A DNA stretch of 64,000 nt from Adiantum capillus-veneris (lineage: Eukaryota; Streptophyta; Polypodiopsida; Polypodiales; Pteridaceae). Positions 55,455-64,000 of the stretch are shown here, piece by piece; position 1 is the stretch's first letter, and every line of letters starts with the position of its first letter. The position numbers and the translations under genes were made by a program. The stretch covers positions 151,379,741 to 151,443,740 of the forward strand of contig CM043945.1 of the NCBI GenBank assembly GCA_014529385.2, given 5' to 3'. The notes beneath the pieces were generated by a model that was not told the origin of the DNA, ran no database searches, and saw nothing but the letters and a program-made list of their open reading frames with translations.

Positions 55455-56864
55455 GATTGCGTGCTTTTTATGTTTTTCTCTTCTTCTTTTTTTTTTCTTT
55501 TTTTTATTTAAATAAATATTTAAATGGTAATGCTTAAAAAGGCTATTTGGTGATATTCACAGATGCAATATGCGGAATAAAATTAAATAAATAACAGAAA
55601 TGTAATGTACTTAGCTGAGGAAGAGCGGTGGCGTTCAGTCCAAAATGGTGATGTGCTAGGAAATTGCCAGAGAAGAGACAGTCCGACGGTGCGTCACCGA
55701 GCTAGTCGAATTTGTAGCGTCCGGTCTCCCTTATCCTCCCAAAAGAAAATAACAATTTGGCAAGTAATTTGGCAGATCCATTGAGTTAGTCGATGACAAG
55801 AAGGGATTAAGTTGGAAAATTCAACTATTTCCGTTTCAAGATGTGTGACAATTGTTGGAAGTTTTAGTGCCAATGTCGTCCCGTCAACTTCTTGCAATAC
55901 AATTGCCCTTCGGAAGTGGATGGAGCCCGATCAGGTCAGAAAAGCACGCGAGTGGCGAAGAGGGAGAGAATGGAGATTAAGTGGCAATGGCGGTCGGTTA
56001 AGAACCTTGAGCACGGAGGGGTGAATTGTCCCCTAGCTAAATATGCATTGGCCGGCCAACTTGCAGGCGGCCCTTTTTGTTGGTTTTTTTTTAAAACCAC
56101 ACCTTTAGATAAAGGTGTGTGTGTGAACTGCTGGATGGCGAGGTCGAAGAACGACAGCAGCGCGAGCAGAGCTGGATTGATGGCGGCTTCTGCGGTCTCT
56201 TTCGACTTGTGCGCAAGAAGGGAAAGCAACTCAGTTGCCCAGGGCGCCCCTACCAAGAGTATGAGTTTCGGGTTTGGTGGTGGTAGGCTGCGGGTCTTGC
56301 ATGCATGCAAGAACTCGTTCCCATGAAGCTCTTCGTGAAGAAAACGCAGCTGTCGAGATTAGAGCTATGACTCCTTTGCATGGAGGATATTGCCGAGAAA
56401 GCTTAGATTAGCCAGAGCACTTGATGACCACATTACTTTGGTCTTCCTCTGGAATTCTTTCAAGAGTCGCCTCGTTGCCGATTCTCTTTACCCAATTCAA
56501 CTTCTCTTTCAAAGTCGTAATTGAAGCTTCTCGATTACTTTCAATTCCGAGTAGGTTCACCTTCTCGTCTGTATCTTCAAGTATACTCAAGATTAGCTAA
56601 TGCTTGAATTTAGCTATTGAACATACCCGTTCTTGATCGTCCTGAAGTGGAAACTAGAAGCCGGTTGCCAATGAGTTGCTGATTGGCCGACAATTGATAC
56701 CCAAGCAAAATTTCTTTTGCAAATTCGATCAATTAGTTTTGGAGTTGCCACAAATCCTTGAATTTTTGAATTGCAAGGTTGATGAATTGCAATTGAAATT
56801 TTGTCGATTAGAGGAACTCCTTCTTAGAACGGAAATCTGGTGCCGATTAATCCTCGAACCTGAC
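55455..56864 (-). other. Leader of the chromovirus, partly GC-rich
   Basis: 1.4 kb between primer site and Gag. A T-rich run (55470-55520) is followed by a segment at 55900-56320 that is visibly more GC-rich than the rest of the element and open in more than one frame. No domain is recognisable. A transduced host fragment is possible. Confidence 0.5.
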
Positions 56865-56877
56865 GCTCTGATACCAC

Positions 56878-57558
56878 TGTTGGGAGAAGAGGGGGAGATC
56901 AACCGCTTATAAGATTCAACACAAGCTTTCAAGCTATCACCATCAAACTGTCCACCTCTTCTTCCAATTTCCAAGCACACACACACTCACCTAGACTATG
57001 ACACACACACACACACAGTAAACATAGAATTGACATAGACATGCTTGTAAGAGAGTGTAAGAGATGTGTAAGAGATGGAGACTAGATTAGAGAGTACACA
57101 GCAAATAACCATAGCTTAAGAGAGTAGAGAAGAGAATCTGCAAGAGAAAGGCCTAAATCTAGCCCCAAACTCCACGGCACCTCTCTTGTGGAGTTGGTAT
57201 TTAATATATTATTTTTGAGTTTGAGGTGCCAAAAATTGAGGCCCCTCTTTTACAACCATTTCACTTTTGTAAATGAGTGAAGCTCATTAGTTCATGCATG
57301 ACCCATAAGGGGAGTTCCCGCTACAAATATTTACACAGCCATAGTGGCTTATTGAAATGAGATTCTAAGATACTGTGCAACTATAAAATGGCCAAGAATA
57401 ATTACCGTCGCCTCTTCATCAACTCCCCGCATTCCACTCTACAAAATCATCATCAACTCAATTAGTAAAATAAATAGACAGCACATAATTAACCATTACG
57501 CCCAGCTATCCCAATTGCAGTTAACCACTACAACAGGAGGGTGCCCAGTCTCGTAACA
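56878..57558 (-). repeat. 5' LTR of the chromovirus
   Basis: 681 bp, with slightly longer CA runs near 56985-57015 than the 3' copy. The primer site lies one base away at 56865-56876. Confidence 0.93.
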
Positions 57559-58103
57559 TATCAACCACACAAACCCTTTTCTGTAACCGCTGCGGCAGTT
57601 TGTCTGATATAATAGACCCTCAAGACCTTACATCAAATATGCATGTGACAGACATTGCAGAAAGAGCCTGCAACAAAAACCTGTACGTAGAAGAACCGAC
57701 GAGGGTAGACCACCGTGCTGTTTGAACTGCATATCTCTCAACTGTGAAAAATTTGCAGAAACTTCCTTCTGCAAAGTTGTAGACCATGCAAAAAAGGTTG
57801 GGGATCACGAGAATGGACTTGAAATAAGCTGTTTTTACAGATCAAAAGAGATCTCTAAAAATCTGCAGCTTCTACTTCACGACCTACAGGCAGTCTTAGT
57901 GATGTATCTCAAAATTGGTGAAGATTTTGAGAAAACTTTCTTCTGCAAAGTTGAAGGGGCAAAAAACCGGTCAGGCTTTCAGGGAATTGGCTTAAATGAA
58001 GATGTTTTGGTAGGCCAAAATAGATCTGTAAAAACATGCTGCAGTTTTTGTTGCTTCTCCGCTTGCCTCCCCGCTGAGCTCCAATGGTGCTCCCAATCCC
58101 TGA
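57559..58103 (-). other. Leader of copia 45512, primer-proximal part
   Basis: Non-coding. Contains a TTTCTTCTGCAAAGTTG phrase at about 57765 and again at about 57940, a diverged internal repeat. Confidence 0.6.
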
Positions 58104-58117
58104 GCTCTGATACCAGT

Positions 58118-58317
58118 TGAAGAGCGCGCGCGCGCGTGTGTGTGTGTGCAGCAATGGAGAAGAGAGGAGACACAGGTTTGGGTGGACTCCAAACACAATA
58201 GCGTTAGGGTTATGAGTCCTTATTCTTTTATGTAGAATGAATGGTCAGTGTTAGTTCCTGATAGTCTCAGGCCGCCCAACACTTAGGCACGGCACATTGG
58301 GCTTTACCACCCCAACA
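58118..58317 (-). repeat. 5' LTR, copia 45512
   Basis: 200 bp. The GT run of the other copy is here a mixed GC/GT run (GCGCGCGCGC). Primer site at 58104-58115. Confidence 0.92.
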
Positions 58318-58322
58318 CAATT

Positions 58323-58980
58323 TTAATGATATATTTTAAAAATGTACATATATATTCAATGCATGTAGAGATTAGAATCTTGGAGAAATTTCTTTGACTC
58401 CATCTTGATTATGCATATGTTATTAAGCTGAGTACACTTGCAGACGAGTGCATAGAAAAATGCGAGGCTTTGCTCTCTCAAATGGGTTTCCATGGTGGTC
58501 AGGTGTATCTAAAAAAGATCCTATTCTTCCAAAAGGGACAGGTAGTGTTTTGCAAGATGTTTCAATGGATGGAGCAAAAGCCAGAAGATTTTTGAGCAAC
58601 CATGACAACAAACAAGTCGATGCTATGTGGAACTTCTGGAAGGATGTATGTGTAATAACAACCAATGTCAAAAGTAGATTAGATGTAGCCAACAAATGCA
58701 TGGAAGTGTGGAAGAAGCTCAACAATTTTTTGAAAGTCTTGAGACAACAAGTTAGCTCAACTACTTATGCAGATGACTTTACGAAGGCAATAAAGCTTTT
58801 AATAACTTCTATAAAAGATTCTTGGGAAGAAAAAGATATCACATATTACTTGTCAATTATTTCTTAAAGTTTGGATAGTTTTTCACATTGCATTCTATGA
58901 GTTCAACTAATTGTTTTTTAATTTTTTAGCATATTCTCTACCTGCATGGAACATATTTTGCAAAACAAGGACCCCCTGCA
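58323..58980 (+). pseudogene. Unidentified transposase-like coding region, second part
   Basis: Continuation of the region cut at 45511. Reads ADECIEKCEALLSQMGFHGG, then VSMDGAKARRFLSNHDNKQV, AMWNFWKDVCVITTN, CMEVWKKLNNFLKVLRQQ and TYADDFTKAIKLLI. The order (Ser-Met-Asp-Gly block, paired Trp helices) looks like one folded domain. A stop occurs at 58867, with weak continuation after it. I cannot assign the family, and no terminal inverted repeat could be located. Confidence 0.45.
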
Positions 58981-59259
58981 ACATGGAATAATCGAGGAAT
59001 GGAAATATCTCACTATCAATAAGTGAGGACTTCATTTTTCAAATGTACAAGAAAGGGAGGGGGCAAAGAAGAAGCAATGCACTAAAGGAATTATTCAATT
59101 GGTTCTATAGGAGAAAATTACAACGGATGAGATCAAACAACCATTCTGCTCAACCACAAATGGAGACTAATGCTTCACTTTGAAACTTTATACCAAATCT
59201 TTCTAAAAAGATCCAAATTCAAAAAAAATATTTTTATGCAAAATATTGTCAATTTTACA

Positions 59260-60825
59260 TCAGTTTTTGATTCTTTTGGTATCACTAGGCATGTCACCCT
59301 TGTATCTCAAAAACTTTCTTCCTCTATAGCTCCCAAGAAGGTTGACATTTGTCTCCTCAACTGCAGACAGCTGCATAACTAGAGTAGCAAAGAAAGTATC
59401 CCGCACTTGACACAAATTGAATCCTACAGCATACCCAAATATTCTAAGTGTTGCATCTCTCTCAAGTAGCATGATCTTGTTTGCATTGATTTGAATGGGA
59501 GTGTATTCCAAAAACCATGAAAATATCTTTAGGGAAAATATTGGCAACTCAAGATCTTCAAAATACTGCATGTAAACAGCAAAGAAGGTGGCACTATCCA
59601 ATGTAGGCATGTAGTGCATGGGAGAGGAGGCATCCCTTCTGGAAGTGCCCTCTGTTGCTTTTTCTCTTGAGCCTTTAGCTCTCCCAAGAGAATTGTCCTT
59701 GTCAAGGAGTTCAATCTGCAAAACAAGAAGTAATAATTGAATAAAAACTTGAAAATAAAAGAAGATTGTAGGAAGGGAGATCAAGGTGAAACTGAATCTA
59801 TCTTTTGCAACTCATCCTCGGCAACGACTTTTTCTTGAAGGAGATTGTATGATCCAATCATCTCTCTTTTCTCAACATCCTTTTCAACCTCCTTTAACTT
59901 AAAGTCTCTACCAAAATATCGGATACCAAGTTCAACAAGCTTCTTCTCAAAATCCTTATCTTTAAGAGTAGGTTTCTCCTCTTCCACTCTTTTCATGAAT
60001 AGAGTAAGTGCATTAGGACCATGAAGAAATAAGTTATCCGGATCTCTGCAGATTAAGTGCCAAAAACTCCTCTTTCGACTCTTCTTTTGTATTAATAAAG
60101 TATTTGGCCACCTCCTTAGAAGCTTCAAAAATGATTGCAATATAATAGTCCTCCCTGATATTAAGCAGACATTGAATATGGTGGAGAGGGATGTACTCTT
60201 TTCCATTGATATAAAAGTAGGGAAGGCTTGGAACAGTAAGGGAGGCCTCAGATAACTCTACCTCCTTTGTGGGATCATCAATGACAGTAATAGCTCTAAA
60301 TTGAGCAACATCAAAATTTGAACTCTCCTGGTCCTCAGCTACAACATCGATTTCCTCCTCCTCTACAACTTCACTTTTCTCAAGCTGCAGGACTGTGGAA
60401 ACATTTTTATTTGTTCCCTCTTTGTATGTATTTTTCACTTCATCTTGACATTTGCCTTGCATATCAACTTTAAGGAACAAAAAGACAAGAAAGGAAACTT
60501 CTTTTGAAACAAGGTTGCAAGGCTTTGAATGGACATGACAAGAAATGGCCGGTGGGCAGACAAAAGAAGTATTCTTGGAAAATATTCCTAATCTCCTTGT
60601 TACTTTGCCTTTCTCAATTGAGCTGGTAGTAAATTGAGTTAGATGACAATAAGTCTTGCCATCCAATATCAAACACTTACCCTCAACTTCCTCTTCAAAC
60701 TCTCTTTCCTCTAATAGAATGTCCTTCAATTTGTCTAACATAACTGCAAGGTCAAACATAGGATTGAATATTTCATATGCTTTTGCATACACTTCCATGT
60801 CACTACCATCCATGACAACAACCAA
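59260..60825 (-). pseudogene. Unidentified gene with one visible intron, convergent to the transposase-like region
   Basis: The minus strand starts MVVVMDGSDMEVYAKAYEIF at 60825 and is strongly acidic (EEEEIDVVAEDQE). It continues YFYINGKEYIPLHHIQCLLN, shifts frame near 60050 at ALNLQ / RDPDNLFLHGPNALTLF, and runs to ELQKIDS. A GT-AG intron at 59716-59792 (77 nt, pyrimidine-rich TTCTTGTTTTGCAG acceptor) joins this in phase to IELLDKDNSLGRAKG. The end is YMPTLDSATFFAVYMQYF and VGFNLCQVRDTFFATLV, stop near 59260. I do not recognise any domain. It may be an accessory gene of the neighbouring DNA element or a decaying host gene. Confidence 0.45.
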
Positions 60826-62073
60826 AATCTTCTCACTTGGGCTCTCCTCTAAAATCTCCTCTCAACCTTCAACAATGAGAGTCATCTGGTTTGGAAAGAT
60901 GGTAATAAGAGGGAACTTGAGAGACAACGCGTCAATGAGACTTCAAAATCAAACGGTGCGATACTGTAGTGAGGCAAAGTTTGAGAGTATGGCTTATCGC
61001 GTTGTGGTCAGGATGAAAACACACACAGCATCTCTATAACAATCCGACACACACTCTTGGAATGATACACACACACACACTATGGGGCACCACTCGGCTT
61101 ACACAACACACCTGGCCAAGACAGGGAACACACCTCTGGAGTGAGAGGAGAGAGACTATCCACGTGCCCACTCCACACAAACACACACACACCCAAAAAA
61201 CTCAGCTCAAAAAAGGAGAATTTCTGATGTTTAGATACAAATGAGCTTGGGCCAACACCAATGGGGCAAATAGCTCACACAATATGGGTAAAATAAGCCA
61301 GATACAATCACAAACTGGAGCAGAAACTTCGCTCATAGGAGAAACTTACACAGCCAAAACAGCAGAAAAAGAGGGAGGAATTTGGCAAAATGGACAGCGC
61401 CATCGCGTCCGGAACGGCCCAAAACCCCATTCTACAATGTCAAAGTGCTCAAATCCGACCTCGGATGAGCAGTTTACGGCCAAAAAATGCTCCAAAAACA
61501 GCAAAAACACACTTGCGGCTGTTCCTCCTCTCTTCTCCACATTTTTTTCTGGTCTTCTCTCATTTTTTTTAGTTCCCACACTTAGATTTATTAGTTGGGC
61601 ACTCGTGGCCTTTTGGATGACCTCAAACGGACCCCGAACAGGCCAAAAAATGACCTCGCAGTGCATAGTTGCCACCTTTTTGCATCATCCGCACACCTGG
61701 TACTCAGTTTTTCCAAATAATGCATCCCGCAACCACGTGAAGTGGCCCCAAAAAGTGGTCCTTATGATGACCTTTCTGCATAAGTATCACAAGAGAACGC
61801 CCACGTCGTGTCCATACTTCTCCGCGTGCAAGTATTGACCCCATTCGCCCTCCTGACACCACCAGATGCCATCTGACGCACCTACTTACCTCATGTCGTC
61901 GGCCCGCGGATAGCTTCCTCGAGAAGTTTTACGCGCTACCAACTCCTCCTTATTGTAGAAAAAAACACAGTGGTACTGATAATAGTGAAAATCGTTGCAC
62001 TATGTACACCATGTCCTACCTGTACACACGTGGGCCCCACATAACCACCTGGCTATGGAAATTGGGCAATCCT
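60826..62073 (-). other. Probable 3' LTR and flank of the Tat-type element at the window end
   Basis: Follows the integrase on the minus strand. A TGTCAGGAGGGCGAATGG (minus strand, near 61854) preceded by CTGGTGG could be LTR start and purine tract. CA-repeat patches lie at 61060-61080 and 61170-61195. The other LTR is outside the window, so the ends cannot be tested. Confidence 0.4.
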
Positions 62074-63348
62074 TTATTTGATGCACCATGCATGTATATG
62101 TACATATGCGCAATCCCTTGCTCGAAAAAACTCATGATTAGCAGCAGCAAAGAGAGATATGAGACTCGCCGCATCACAGGTCTCATCATCCCTCACCAAC
62201 ACTGCTTGATCCACAGACAGCTCATCTTGCTCCACCATCATCAATCTAGCATGATACAATTTAAGACGCAATCCATTTACCCTTGACTTATGTAGAACAC
62301 CATCCAGGTTAGCCAGCTGATATGTGCCATTTGGAAAACACTCCACTACCTTGAAAGGGCCTTCCCACTTAATTTGAAACTTCTTTTGGAAGGTGTTATC
62401 CAGCTTACCGTTGTAGCGCAAAACCAAGTCATGTTTCTTGATACCCTTACTTTTGACCTTTTCATTTATCTTTGCCAAAGCCTTATCCTGCATCTGCCCA
62501 TAATGCTCCAATGCGCTCATCCTATCCAACTGGACCTCTTGTAACTGCAAGAACCTCTCTTTGAATGCATCACTAGGCGGCCCAAGCAACTTCTCTAACA
62601 TCTTGACCGCAGGCAACTCTACTTCCACAGGCAATAGTGCCTCCTTTCCATACACCAAATGAAATGGAGTAAACCCTGTACCTGTCTTCAACGAAGTACA
62701 ATAAGCCCATAATGCACTAGGAAATTCCAAATCCCAATTCTTTCCTTGGTGCTCTGTCACTTCAGAAAGAATTTGTACCAACTCACCATTGAATCTTTCA
62801 TTTAAGCCATTACACTGCGGGTAATAAGGAGTGGTATGTTGATGCCTAATCTTCATCTTTGCACATAAAAAATCTAGCAATTTAGCTCTAAAGCCAGGCC
62901 CCTTATCTGAAAGTAGCTCCAGTGGCACCCCAAACTTGCAATATATTTCATCATACACAAATTTTGCCACATCCTTTGCAGTGATCTGTTTTACTGCTAT
63001 AGCCTCTGCCCATCTAGAGAGATAGTCCACTGCCGTCAAAATATAGCTTTTGCCCCTGCTTGTGATAGGTAACGGGCCTATTGCATCAATCCCCCACTTT
63101 TCAAAAACATCAAACGCCATAATGTTTTTTCGTAGCTCTGGCTTCAACACTCTCTTCCCAAATGCTTGACACCTATTGCAAGACCTACACCAATGGTGAA
63201 CATCCTTGTGCAAACTAGGCCATACATACCCCTCTTGCAAAATCTTATGCAAGGTGATTTTTAGAGCAAAATGGCCACCACATGCGCCTTCGTGATTCTC
63301 TTCCAACACTCTGTAAAGCTCCTCCCGCCAAGGTACACGTCTCAACAC
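62074..63348 (-). CDS. Tat-type Ty3/gypsy integrase
   Basis: A 424-codon frame: zinc finger (HEGACGGHFALKIT, then CRSCNRCQAFGK), core with WGIDAIGPLP, LLSDKGPGFRA and YYPQCNGLNERFNG (DDE), then WDLEFPSALWAY, GFTPFHLVYGKEALLPVE and the basic C-terminal HDLVLRYNGKLDN with KWEGPFKVVECFPNGTYQLA. No chromodomain follows, as expected for the Tat/Athila lineage. It overlaps the RNase H frame by a few bases through a one-base indel near 63350. The original protein reads MKGADLVLRRVPW across it. Confidence 0.93.
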   Translation of the reverse strand: MLRRVPWREELYRVLEENHEGACGGHFALKITLHKILQEGYVWPSLHKDVHHWCRSCNRCQAFGKRVLKPELRKNIMAFDVFEKWGIDAIGPLPITSRGKSYILTAVDYLSRWAEAIAVKQITAKDVAKFVYDEIYCKFGVPLELLSDKGPGFRAKLLDFLCAKMKIRHQHTTPYYPQCNGLNERFNGELVQILSEVTEHQGKNWDLEFPSALWAYCTSLKTGTGFTPFHLVYGKEALLPVEVELPAVKMLEKLLGPPSDAFKERFLQLQEVQLDRMSALEHYGQMQDKALAKINEKVKSKGIKKHDLVLRYNGKLDNTFQKKFQIKWEGPFKVVECFPNGTYQLANLDGVLHKSRVNGLRLKLYHARLMMVEQDELSVDQAVLVRDDETCDAASLISLFAAANHEFFRARDCAYVHIHAWCIK

Positions 63349-63965
63349 GAGATCAGCCCCTTCATGTATAAGACATCACCAATCAATTTGTACCTGTATG
63401 CTCTATGCACAAAACCATACTTCTTAGACTTCTGAATCTCCTTTGGAATAATTCCTGTTAGCAAAAACTCCTCTTCTTGAGCCAAACTTTCCCGACCATG
63501 GTAAAGAGGTAAGTTGGTCCTCAACACAAATAGCTTCCCAATCATGCCTTGAGCCGCTTCGTGTGCCTCCCCATTTAGAGCACGTTCAATGTGTCTGATG
63601 CTCCATGCTTCAAACTTTTTTAACAGGCCTTTAATTCTGAAACACATTTCCTTCAATGAGCTGTTCTTCCTCTTCCACACACCCAGCACTTGCTTCACCA
63701 CTAACAAGGCATCACCTTTTATGCTCAACCTTCTAACCCCATGCTTCAAAAAAATGTGTAATCCAGCTTCCAACGTAGCATATTCAGCCTCATTGTTAGT
63801 ATGCGCATCCAACTTGAACCCTCTCTTGCATACTAGCTTCCCCTCTGGATCATAAAGTGCAATACCCCCTGAAGCTGCATCATGGCTCTTTCTGTATGAA
63901 CCATCAAAGAACAACACATGTGCATTGCTGATCTGTGGCACTTCTTCAACTACCTTTCTCACCAC
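63342..63965 (-). CDS. Tat-type second RNase H domain, truncated by window edge
   Basis: Reads HVLFFDGSYRKSHDAASGGI, YDPEGKLVCKRGF, TNNEAEYATLEAGL, KGDALLVVKQVLGVW and IERALNGEAHEAAQG. These are the D-E-D-H positions of an archaeal/plant-type RNase H, the extra domain (aRNH) that marks Tat elements. RT would lie beyond 64000. A frameshift at its 3' end leads to the integrase frame. Confidence 0.9.
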   Translation of the reverse strand: MVRKVVEEVPQISNAHVLFFDGSYRKSHDAASGGIALYDPEGKLVCKRGFKLDAHTNNEAEYATLEAGLHIFLKHGVRRLSIKGDALLVVKQVLGVWKRKNSSLKEMCFRIKGLLKKFEAWSIRHIERALNGEAHEAAQGMIGKLFVLRTNLPLYHGRESLAQEEEFLLTGIIPKEIQKSKKYGFVHRAYRYKLIGDVLYMKGLISC

Positions 63966-64000
63966 CTCTTCCTTAACAGTAAGGGGATTCTCCTTGTAGG

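Larger units (their letters stand above)
50297..57558 (-). mobile_element. Nearly complete Ty3/gypsy chromovirus, minus strand, 7.26 kb
   Basis: LTRs of 677 and 681 bp (50297-50973 and 56878-57558) differ at about 13 positions (~98% by eye). Flanks CATCA and TATCA are a target duplication with one change. The primer site (GCTCTGATACCA, 56865-56876) and the purine tract right of 50973 fix minus orientation. All Gag and Pol domains are present in order: Gag, zinc knuckle, protease, RT, RNase H, integrase, chromodomain. Only a handful of lesions interrupt them. It sits in the leader of the copia at 45512 and is therefore younger than it. Confidence 0.95.
45512..58317 (-). mobile_element. Ty1/copia element, minus strand, carrying a nested chromovirus
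   Basis: LTRs of 196 and 200 bp (45512-45707 and 58118-58317) lie between exact CAATT duplications (45507-45511 and 58318-58322). The primer site GCTCTGATACCA (58104-58115) gives minus orientation. Total length is 12.8 kb, of which 7.26 kb is a gypsy inserted in the leader. It contains gag, protease, integrase, RT and RNase H in the right order but with many lesions. The leader matches that of the copia at 13021, so the two are related. The LTRs differ at about 9 positions beyond simple-repeat changes, so it is older than the 13021 element. Confidence 0.94.

Noticed and set aside
61370-61840. A host gene at 61284-61838
   Set aside because: A 184-codon frame without motifs, in a region better explained as LTR sequence of the adjacent Tat-type element.

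Overview
This window looks like a gene-poor, transposon-rich stretch of a large land-plant nuclear genome. The reasons are nested Ty1/copia and Ty3/gypsy LTR retrotransposons of plant lineages (iMet-type TGGTATCAGAGC primer sites, a Tat/Athila-type primer site, chromodomain integrases), small TIR elements, long GA/CT and TA microsatellites, and one intron-free armadillo-repeat gene of plant type. I cannot name the species. A seed-free plant such as a fern or lycophyte is possible, but that is only a guess. Nothing bacterial or organellar was seen.

Layout. 1-8.65 kb: a decayed copia element whose RNase H is split by a 6.3-kb non-coding LTR element (1768-8107, TSD ACGGC). 9.1-10.65 kb: three small inverted-repeat DNA elements side by side, the third carrying three copies of a ~34-bp palindrome. 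10.7-12.4 kb: short tandem repeats and non-coding DNA. 12.4-12.8 kb: a minus-strand chromovirus tail. 13.0-16.4 kb: an internally deleted copia with 192-bp LTRs. 17.1-30.4 kb: a Tat/Athila-like element that codes only for Gag and protease, with a second copia (25586-29936, TSD GATGA) inside its 3' LTR. 30.6-35.8 kb: two pieces of one Helitron Rep protein in order and on the same strand, with the only convincing host gene (ARM-repeat protein, 32151-33824) between them. 36.8-39.8 kb: a gypsy LTR with gag and integrase remnants, invaded by a minus-strand copia (39824-43755, TSD AAAAC). 44.3-60.9 kb: a decayed, unidentified DNA-transposon-like locus with convergent coding regions. It is split by a minus-strand copia (45512-58317, TSD CAATT), which in turn carries a nearly complete minus-strand chromovirus (50297-57558). 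60.8-64 kb: the 3' half of a minus-strand Tat-type element (extra RNase H plus integrase) that runs off the window.

How the parts relate. Almost all coding sequence belongs to retroelements, most of it broken by stops and frameshifts. Target-site duplications let the nesting order be read directly at five junctions. Several elements lack their own polymerase (1768-8107, the Gag-only Tat element, and the deleted copias at 13021 and 39824), so they would depend on enzymes from relatives.

The least expected signal is structural. Three copia families here (13021, 39824 and 45512, with a decayed fourth at 8449) have an inverted repeat that spans the junction between polypurine tract and 3' LTR. 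Its stem sequence differs between families but pairing is kept, and a second, overlapping hairpin sits just upstream. This suggests a conserved RNA fold or switch around the plus-strand primer. The Helitron halves flanking an intact gene, and the palindrome-bearing MULE-like element, are the next most interesting points.
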